This document shows, in pieces, positions 19,742 to 26,917 of a DNA stretch of 26,917 nucleotides. Source of the stretch: Priapulus caudatus. Lineage: Eukaryota > Priapulida > Priapulimorpha > Priapulimorphida > Priapulidae. The translations under genes and the position numbers were made by a program. Each line of letters begins with the position of its first letter. Positions within the stretch are counted from its first letter, which is position 1. Under the pieces are notes generated by a model that worked only from the letters and a program-made list of their open reading frames with translations, ran no database searches and was not told the origin of the DNA. The DNA lies in contig NW_014577585.1 of the NCBI RefSeq assembly GCF_000485595.1, positions 104,277-131,193 on the forward strand. The letters are read 5' to 3'.

Positions 19742-21043
19742 GGACTGGCTTTAACATTTTAGTACGAAATGACCAAGAAGTCTCCAAGGATAACGTGGGG
19801 TATCTTCCAACAATCAATGCTCCAGCGATCTGTCTGGTCCAGCGTCTGAAGGGTGACCAGAAGTCATTTGCCGAAGTTGCAGGAAGTCTTCTTTGCATGG
19901 TGCTAAACGAAGGTGCTTCAAGTGACAGGATCGACGTTGTTTTCGATGACTACCGAGAAGAATCCATCAAGAACGCAGAAAGGGAGAAGAGAGGTGAAGG
20001 GTCAGGGAGCGAATTTCGGAACATTCAAGCCGAGCACAAGGTAAAACAGGGGAGAAGATTCCCGTGTAGCTCAAAGAACAAGCAAGCTTTTATAGTGTTT
20101 GTAACAAGCGAATGGAAGTACGCGTGGATATACTTGCTACCAGTTATCGTCTGCTGCCGGAGTTGAAAGTATCAGGGAGCTAGAATCAAGTCAAGAGGAG
20201 GCTGATACCCGAATTCTCTTACATGCAGACCATGCAGCAAAATCATCTAGCTTTGCTGCAGTCGTCGTGGTATCCGAAGACACAGATGTTTTTGTTCTTT
20301 GCTTGGCAATCAAGAGCTTTATATCAACTCCGATGTTCATCAAATGTGGGTCGCAGACCAAAGTAAAGTACGTAGATGTCGACAAAATAGTAGAGAGCAT
20401 AGGATCAAGTGTATGTAGATCCCTTCCAGGCCTACATGCTTTCACTGGATGCGACACTGTCAGCGCCTTTGCCGGGCGGGGTAAGATATCAGCGTATCGC
20501 CTGATGAAACAGAGTGACGAGTTCCAGGGAGTGTTCCAGCAACTGGGCAGGGACTGGTGTGTGTCAGATGAGTTGTCCCAGAGTCTTCAGAAGTTTACTT
20601 GCGAGATGTATTGTAGAAACTCTGAGACAAGCGACGTCAATGAACTGCGCTACCGTCTGTTCTGCCTGAAGAAAGGAGACGTCGACTCAAATCAGCTGCC
20701 ACCTTGCAGTGACACCCTTTGCAAACACTCTCTACGATCCAATTACGAGACTGCTTTATGGAGACGGAGTCTGGAAAGATGTCCAGAAATACCATCACCA
20801 GTAGGATCTGGTTGGTACAGGGAAGATGGCAAACTGGTCGTCGACTGGATGGAGGGGCAGCCGGCTCCGAAAGCAGTTCTGGGGCTGCTATCGTGCCAGT
20901 GCAGTAGGTCCTGCAAGATTCCATCGTGTTTCTGCCTTACTAACGGCATGCGATGCACGGACCTGTGTCGGCTCCAGGAATGTACCAACAGGCAAGATGA
21001 CGACGATGATGCTGTATCTGATGATGACGATAGCTCTAGGTAA
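19741..21043 (+). pseudogene. PIN/FEN-like nuclease family protein, broken copy (plus)
   Basis: Frame 1 (19741 to about 20118) reads NVGYLPTINAPA, LVQRLKGDQKSFAEVAG and IDVVFDDYREESIKNAER (acidic F-D at 19942-19947), ending near SEWK. A one-base frame change between 20118 and 20129 leads into frame 2, which stays open to the TAA at 21041-21043 (about 305 codons): SSQEEADTRILLHAD (EEAD 20195-20206), VVSEDTDVFVL (20273-20287), LPGLHAFTGCDTVSAFAGRG (GCD 20447-20455), NELRYRLFCLKKGD, a QLPPC...KH...RANY-like block, VGSGWY, and a Cys-rich CQCSRSCKIPSCFCLTNG tail with an Asp-rich end. The D..EAD..DTD..GCD..GxG order is that of FEN/XPG-type PIN nucleases. No start codon is convincing. An intron at the frame change cannot be excluded but no good GT/AG pair is evident. 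Confidence 0.78.
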
Positions 21044-21762
21044 AAGTCTTGTAACCAGTTAAAATATCAAATAACTTTCCACGTGCTGTGTTTTTCGAAA
21101 AAAAACTGTATTTATAACACGATGGCTATAGTATTATGTCTTGTTTTGAAAAAAGAAAAGAACGGTACTTAATTATTATATATGTGTATAAATCATGGTT
21201 GTCATGGCAACTGCCCATTAATCCCACTGTTTTGACAAATATGTAACATGACTCTTTCTTTATATATCAGCGGAGATGATGCTTTAAAACCTCGGACACC
21301 AAGGCCAAGTCTCCAATGAGGCAAGTTCTACAATGGCCTTTGAAAGAGGAGGACAGGCGAAACAGAGGATCGAGACGATTATATAATTAGCTGAATAATT
21401 TAAGGGAGCTGTAAACTATTCGTTAGCTTATGCAATATTGCTAACATGTGCTGGAATGGTCTTGAGAAGTAAAGATTGACCTTTTGGCAATGTTGTGTGG
21501 CTGTTGCTATCCGAATTTTGAAACGGAAAACGTTACTCTAGGTAAAATATTAGTTTAGTTGCTGATTTAGGAAGCATGTCGGTTGCTATGACAACAAGAA
21601 AAACATTTTAAAGATTTTGTACATTTTTATATGAACCTATTGACCTCTCTGATATGACTTACGCAAAAACTTTCGTTTAAAAATGAATTGTTATTCGTTC
21701 ATAAAGCTATTCGGCAGTCATCAGGCAAGTTCAGATGACGTCATTTGATCACGTGATTTCGG
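21044..21762. other. 3' region of the plus pseudogene; no gene seen
   Basis: AT-rich with AAAAAAA runs (21100-21107, 21151-21160) and no further coding signal before the right terminal repeat. Confidence 0.4.
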
Positions 21763-21901
21763 CAAGAAAGCTACTCATAGAAGCTTGCTATCATGGATTA
21801 TAATAAACTTCAGTTATTGCAGATTCCAAAAAGTCATGATAACACTGGTCCCTCCATATGGTACAAAAAACCCTATTTTGGGGGACTTGGCCCATGGACT
21901 A
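21763..21901 (-). repeat. Right terminal inverted repeat
   Basis: Inverse counterpart of 17693-17820. A longer 23-bp spacer, containing AAAACCCTATTTTGGGGG-like sequence, separates its first two blocks versus 13 bp on the left. Confidence 0.75.
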
Positions 21902-21949
21902 AACTAGCTTTTTATCCGTTCACGTTCCATTGTTTGTTTACTGAGGGCT

Positions 21950-22195
21950 GTATGTATGTGTGATGCGGTTGCGTATTTGGGCGTTTGTTTGTGTGTTTGT
22001 GTGTTTATGTGTGTGCGTGGTGCGTGCACGCGTGCATGCGTGTGTGCGTGAGTTCGAGACATGCCCCAACACATACACGCACGCACGCACGCACTCATTC
22101 ACACACACACACACACACACACATACACGCACGCATGCACGCACACAAGCGCGCACGCGCACACAAGCGCACGTACGCGTGCGTGCATGCATGTG
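21950..22195. repeat. Alternating purine-pyrimidine GT then CA/CG tract
   Basis: A GTGT/GCGT block (21955-22050) is followed by a CACA/CACG block (22072-22185) that is largely its complement, separated by AGTTCGAGACATGCCCC. CGCGTGCATGCG and GCGCGCACGCGC stretches favour Z-DNA. Open frames across it are repeat artefacts. Confidence 0.85.
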
Positions 22196-22689
22196 CCGTT
22201 GCGAGTGCTGCGGTCACATGCATTGCTATCACGTGGAGTGATGCTATAAGCGATAACTGTATCATACAGAGCTGAAGCTCATCAGGACATCAGCTGTGCG
22301 CGTATGCCCACCGAAATTACAGTCATTTCTGGTCGAAACAACTCAACTGGGCCGACTCACTCGCCGCGACACGCATAGCTGACCATCCTCACCACACTCT
22401 CTACTTTTCATTAATCATTCTCCGGTTCTCCGCATTATTGGCTCTCTCTCTCATGCTTAGCCGATTCGCGCGGAAATAGTGTCAGGAAAAGTAATTAACC
22501 CTCGCGCCTGCTTTATAGTATAACGTTAACAATAAGGCCTTGATTCGCCAGCAGCGCGCCTGTGCTATTACGCGCTGATCATTTATGCAGTGCTATATGG
22601 CGTGAGAGTGGCTTCGCACGACGGAGGTTTAGAAGCACACCTGCCTGCATTAGGTTTTATGGACGAGGTATTTACGGTTGATACGTTTC
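22196..22689. other. No gene seen
   Basis: No domain, RNA gene or repeat recognised, other than the 5' part of a frame running into the minisatellite. Confidence 0.4.
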
Positions 22690-23060
22690 ACAAAGGTGTT
22701 GAGTCTTGCCCGGTTGACATTGAAGATATCGTTAGCGGTGGCATTGATGTTGACGCTAGAGAGGACGGTGGTGTTGGCATTGATATTGACGTTGACAATG
22801 GCATTGGCGTTGACATTGATGTTGACGTTGACGATGGCGTTGGTGTTAGTGTTAGTGTCGATGTTGACGTTGACGATGGCGTTGGCATTTATATTGACGT
22901 CGACGACGAGGTTAATATTGGCATTGATGTTAACGTTGACGATGTCTTTGGCGTTGGCATTAATGTTGACGATGACGATAGCGTTGACATTGGTATAGAT
23001 GTTCACGGTATCGATGGCGTTGGCGTTGGCATTCGTGATAACTTTGGATATGTTGATGAA
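22690..23060. repeat. GTTGAC/GATGGC hexamer-based minisatellite
   Basis: Degenerate 6-bp units (GTTGAC, GATGGC, GTTGGC, ATTGAT) repeat for about 370 bp. A 160-codon plus frame (22590-23072) reads as V, D, G and I alternations such as GIDIDVDNGIGVDIDVD. Two further frames, one on each strand, are also open, as expected for a repeat lacking stop trinucleotides. Coding is possible but not supported by any flanking conserved sequence, splice context or start. Confidence 0.75.
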
Positions 23061-23072
23061 ATTGCAGAGTAA

Positions 23073-23995
23073 CCTGCGAATTATTGTCCATGACCGAAAA
23101 ACTGCATTTTATATCGGAAATGATAACCATTAAATCGATTAGTGGCAACAGCGATGACGATATTGCTTTCGAGTGTTTTGATTCTAATAACCTCAACAGG
23201 GAAATAACGTTTTCTTTCCGGAAAATTAATTTCCCGCTTCGTGCTCGCGATAATAAATATCGAAAAACCGGAAACCGGACTATTTATGAGCAGACCATTC
23301 CCCGGGGTGTTGTGGTGCTAAGTGCTAAGGCCCCTCGGTAGCAATGCAGACCCGGACTTGGTACGTAAATGTATATGTTGCTACTATAATTACTGACATA
23401 CATATTTTTTAACTAGGATAAGATTACTATGCAGGATAATAAGTCCCCAAATGGTCAACCACCCTAAACAACCCCACCTCCATTTCATATTTCCATTCTT
23501 TATTTTTCCCTAGTTAAAAGTCACCAAAAAATATTGTCATTGCAAGCCGACCCTGCGCCATATTTCCTCCCAGAGGGCGTTCCTGTCAAGAAAACCCGCG
23601 AATATCATCAGGGTATCTGGTCACGCTGTCGCTATTTTCGCTGCAATTTGCTTTGAAACCGTCATGCTAAGATGTTGTCTCAGCGGGCCGGCTGCGGGCG
23701 TAAGCTAAGGCTTAGCCTTGACGCAGCGAGGTTTGGCGTTAAGTGTCGCCCAAATTACTGTAATGGGGTTATCGCGGGGCGCGAAGTGAGCGCGCAGTGT
23801 GTCGTCACGTCGTTATGCAGCTGTTCAGAGCAACATACGCGCCCCCTTCTCACCTCAGTTTTTCCTCCGTTCTCTCGCGTTCTTTCGTTATTTTCTCCGT
23901 CTCTCGCGCATGCGCTCTCGTTTTTCTCTATTATTCTCTTTCGGTATTTTTCGCTTCATCCCTCTCTCCTCCATTTGCGCTCACTCTCACGCAAT
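23073..23995. other. No gene seen
   Basis: An 85-codon plus frame (23084-23341) has no recognisable domain. The stretch from about 23530 to 23830 is CpG-richer without other signal. Confidence 0.35.
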
Positions 23996-23996
23996 C

Positions 23997-24027
<31 letters not shown>

Positions 24028-24044
24028 CTCTCTCTCTCTGTCTG

Positions 24045-24078
<34 letters not shown>

Positions 24079-24300
24079 CTCGTCGGTCTCTGCATCTCTC
24101 TCTCTCTCTCTCAGCTCTCATTCTCTCTCTCTTCATCTCTGCTCTCTCTCTCTCTCTGTGATACTCTCTCTCTGCTCTCTATCTGTCTCTCTTCCTCCTC
24201 TCTCTTCTCTCTTCCTCTTCGCGTCTCGATCTCTCTCCGTCTCTCTCGTCTCTCGTCTCCTCATCTCTCTCTGTCTGCTGTCTCTCATTCTCCCGATCTC
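23996..24300. repeat. (CTTT)n and (CT)n-rich tract
   Basis: CTTT units at 23998-24026, then CT runs broken by GT, CG and CAT triplets to about 24300. The S/L-rich frames spanning 23672-24361 are compositional. Confidence 0.9.
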
Positions 24301-24926
24301 TAATTGCCTATTCGCATCGGCCCACCTGTCTCGCTCTTCCCGTAACATGCTAGCGCATTAGTACTCAATGTCTCTGTAGTATAGGAACTGATAACGGGAG
24401 GGGAGGCAAGGAGCTCTAGTGGTAGTGGACGTGGCGGGCCCGTCGCCGGCGCGTCAACGGCTCTCCATATCTATGGCTTAACGCACCGTCCAACAAAAAA
24501 TACCCGATAGCTTGATGAAATCGCGTGGGTCGTTGACCAATACTCGAGTGACTATGACAACGCAACAAACGCAAAACAAAGCGACACGAGCTTCGTCTTC
24601 TGAGCGGTTTATTTTAATGGCTCTCAAAATGACAGAGAAGTCAAATTGCACCTGAGCACGTTAAATTTTTCGGTGTGATAGATTGGTTCCACAGGATATA
24701 CGACGTCATGGGGGAGTATCAAAACCGAAGGCACCCACCCCTTTAGTTAATTTAGTAAATTTTGACTATAACGCTATATTATAATAATTGTACAGCAGGG
24801 TTAAATGTGGAATGATCAATTATAGGGGTGCGAAAGAGGGGGGTCGGGGAAATTGTAACATTAACTAAGAAATGATAGACGTTTCAAATTCAGACTACAA
24901 TTACCGCAACACGGCTGCCACTCAGC
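24301..24926. other. No gene seen
   Basis: No coding or RNA signal recognised. Confidence 0.4.
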
Positions 24927-25223
24927 GCAGATGGGGTCGTTGTCGTACCAGGTAGACTACAGAATATTGTACCCCGAAGTAAGTTCTTAGGGGTTGTTTA
25001 GTAAATTATGGTTTATAATTTTATAGTGAGGTATGTTTGGTAGGGTTAGGGTTTAGGTTAGGGTTAGGGCTAGGGTTAGGGCTAGGGTTAGGGTTAGGGT
25101 TAAGGCGTTAGGGTTGGGTACCTCGCTGTTGTGTTAGGGTACAGCGGCAGTTCTGTAGCTACAAGCTGTTACTACTTTGTGTATACATATCTGTAGTAGC
25201 TGATCGACAACGACCCCTTGAGG
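24927..25223 (-). mobile_element. Telomere-core element, full but diverged copy
   Basis: It starts GCAGATGGGGTCGTTGTCGT, passes an AT-rich segment ending GTGAGGTATG, about ten degenerate TTAGGG units (25040-25140), the TACTTTGTGTATACATATCT side, and the complementary terminus ending CAACGACCCCTTGAGGCC. Orientation is opposite to 2132-2377. CCACTCAGC (24918-24926) and CCCCCCAGC (25224-25232) match at 7 of 9 bases and may be the decayed target duplication. Many single-base insertions mark it as old. Confidence 0.75.
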
Positions 25224-25232
25224 CCCCCCAGC

Positions 25233-26917
25233 TGCCCTGCCCAATAGTAGGCAGTGGAAGGTTAATTATGCGGCGTGGAGTGGCACATCGCCGTCGCGAG
25301 CATTTCAACTTCATCGCTTGCATGCGCGTGTATGTTGATCCGCAGTCTGCTGGTCTTGTAGACGTAGCTTCGAGACTTTTCATTAGATGCGTGATTTATC
25401 CGGAGCAAATATTCTGCACCGAACGATGACAACAATCGCCGACACGCGTGTTGACCCAGCGCCGGTGCAGACGCACTGAGCATGCAAAACTAATAACCGT
25501 GCACTGAAACCAGACACACACACAACGCAGCACGGTTTTCACTGCTCGTGCTCACAACTCCACACGGGGAACACGCACACGCAAACGCACGCAAAAACAC
25601 ACGCACAGACGCATGCCGAACTTAGTCAGTCTAAGCGCCTGTAATGCGAGCTGAAGCCCAATATTATCTAAGGGACGCGCGTTGCACTGGCGTGTATTGG
25701 CACGAGAATGATGAGTGATGTTAGCAGTTGCACGATATAGCATGAAGATGAGTGTACTTAGTCCCGAGATAGCAAGATAAACTATAGTCTTGGATACTCG
25801 TGCGGCTTTTAGGCAGAGTCGTCATCATTCTTCATGTAATATGCGTAAAATTGTGACAGGCGAAGCAGTGCGTTGATGACTGGCGTACGTCAGCTATTGA
25901 TGAATTTGTTAGCGCATACCTCGTTAGTGCTAAATATGTTCCGATATACCGCAGCTGATACCCTATGCACGCGAGGCGTTATAATTAATGCTGCGCAGAT
26001 TGCCAATAAAGTTGCCATGATCAGACACTCAGAGTCCACAATGCTTCTAACATAGGCACGAAGCACACGAACTGAGTCGACACTTTAAGTGTTCGTAAAA
26101 TCTAGAATATTTACGTTTTGCTGTGCACTCAATTCATATTTATGCATGTAGTTGCTTCCTAACGCAATGAAAACGGCAATAAAACAATGTGGCAAACAAA
26201 CGAGGACATGGTTTCCCCTATTATTCGTCGTACCCCATACGTTACGCATAATATAATGAAGAAATGTAGGTCAATTTATTTATGTCTGGCGCAAAACAAA
26301 TATATTGCTCGATATATAAAGTAGCGAGTGAGAGTAGCATAATTCATCTACTTTTTTCCATTTAACATAGTGAACAAAAAATCATCGGGTCGACGTCAAA
26401 ATTTCGTTTAAACAAACACCCGATCCATCGCCAGTCGATTTCCTACTACAGGCAGCTCAATAATGACGCAAGATGCACCGCAAGTGCACTGGCACTGGCA
26501 ACATGTGGGCACCGCGAGTGCCCTCTCAACATACACAAACACCTCTTTCGTGCTCTCCTCAACACTCGTAGCATGCAAATCATTCTCCTCTTTGGCCTCG
26601 TACACGCGTGGCGCGACCCGGTGGGGGGCGCGTAATGGTGCTGAAGTAAACCGTAAGCGCGTCAGATCGACGATGTCACAAGAACACGAGAAATCTCACG
26701 CCACCAGGTGACGCGACACGTGCCGCGGCAGGCCCCGACTTTCGCGCCCTTCCCACGCATGCTCATCTAGCATTGTGTGTGTCGGTTAGAGCGATGTAAT
26801 GATCTGGTATTGTTAATCATTATAACAGAGAAAATAGCGCCCGTGTCACAAACGTATTGGTTTGAGTATGTAACACAAAGACAAGAAGCTCTCTCTATGT
26901 GTGTCCGTCTCTCTGAT
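25233..26917. other. No gene seen
   Basis: About 1.7 kb without a supported gene. A short CA/CG run lies at 25559-25612 and a C-rich-in-cysteine minus frame at 26408-26605 (VPTCCQCQC) is noted but unsupported. Confidence 0.4.

Larger units (their letters stand above)
17693..21901. mobile_element. 4.2-kb inverted-repeat element carrying two nuclease-like pseudogenes
   Basis: The ends read TAGTCCATGGGCCA (17693-17706) and, inverted, 21888-21901. Three more blocks follow in the same order from each end: GTACCATTCAGAGGGACCAG with four changes (17720-17739; 21845-21864), CATGATAGCAA (17788-17798; 21785-21795) and GAGTAGCTTTCTTG (17807-17820; 21763-21776). Spacing between blocks two and three is 48 versus 49 bp, which chance cannot easily give. 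A CTAGTT also lies just outside each end. The outermost TA may be a 2-bp target duplication; no longer one is clear. Both internal coding regions are broken, so this copy should be immobile on its own. It may be a composite and not one ancestral element. Confidence 0.7.

Noticed and set aside
26408-26605. Cys-rich minus frame as a cystine-knot or IL-17-like exon
   Set aside because: A single CCQCQC cluster without the rest of any such domain is not enough.

Overview
The window is metazoan nuclear DNA, most likely from a marine or other aquatic invertebrate. The support is: a spliced gene for XXYLT1, a glycosyltransferase of the animal Notch/EGF xylose pathway; a multi-copy nuclease-like protein family that I remember as expanded in cnidarian, lophotrochozoan, hemichordate and amphioxus genomes; TTAGGG-type telomeric units; heavy microsatellite load; and (CCGT)n-bearing small transposons like those of molluscs and annelids. 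The phylum cannot be fixed from the sequence alone.

Layout. 1-900 holds GATA/TATC arrays framed by inverted repeats and an 88-bp-scale mini-hairpin. 1690-2950 holds a (CCGT)n element, a second copy of its body, and a nested 246-bp element with a telomeric-repeat core. 3498-5943 is a 2.4-kb foldback element with arms of about 525 bp, an 8-bp target duplication and a long purine/pyrimidine core. 6317-6798 is a 482-bp miniature inverted-repeat element with a 6-bp target duplication. 7807-8178 holds two related palindromes. 8794-10607 is the only clearly intact gene, a two-exon XXYLT1-like xyloside xylosyltransferase. A 45-bp perfect hairpin with a flanking 10-bp direct repeat lies 134 bp past its stop. 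10886-14580 is a graveyard of small elements, including more telomere-core copies and hAT-like ends. 14750-16540 is GT/CT microsatellite. 17693-21901 is a 4.2-kb unit closed by imperfect inverted repeats of about 130 bp and carrying two broken head-to-head copies of a PIN/FEN-like nuclease family. 21950-24300 is simple repeats and a hexamer-based minisatellite. 24927-25223 is another full telomere-core element. The rest shows no gene.

The two most notable signals are (1) a dispersed element family with TIRs beginning near GTCGTTGTCGTATCAGGTAC, an internal (TTAGGG)n array and 9-10 bp target duplications, seen in seven full or partial copies; and (2) the 17693-21901 element with its divergent nuclease-like pseudogenes. 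XXYLT1 has no visible functional link with its neighbours: the window is one small gene in repeat-rich DNA. All calls come from reading the sequence; no database search was possible.
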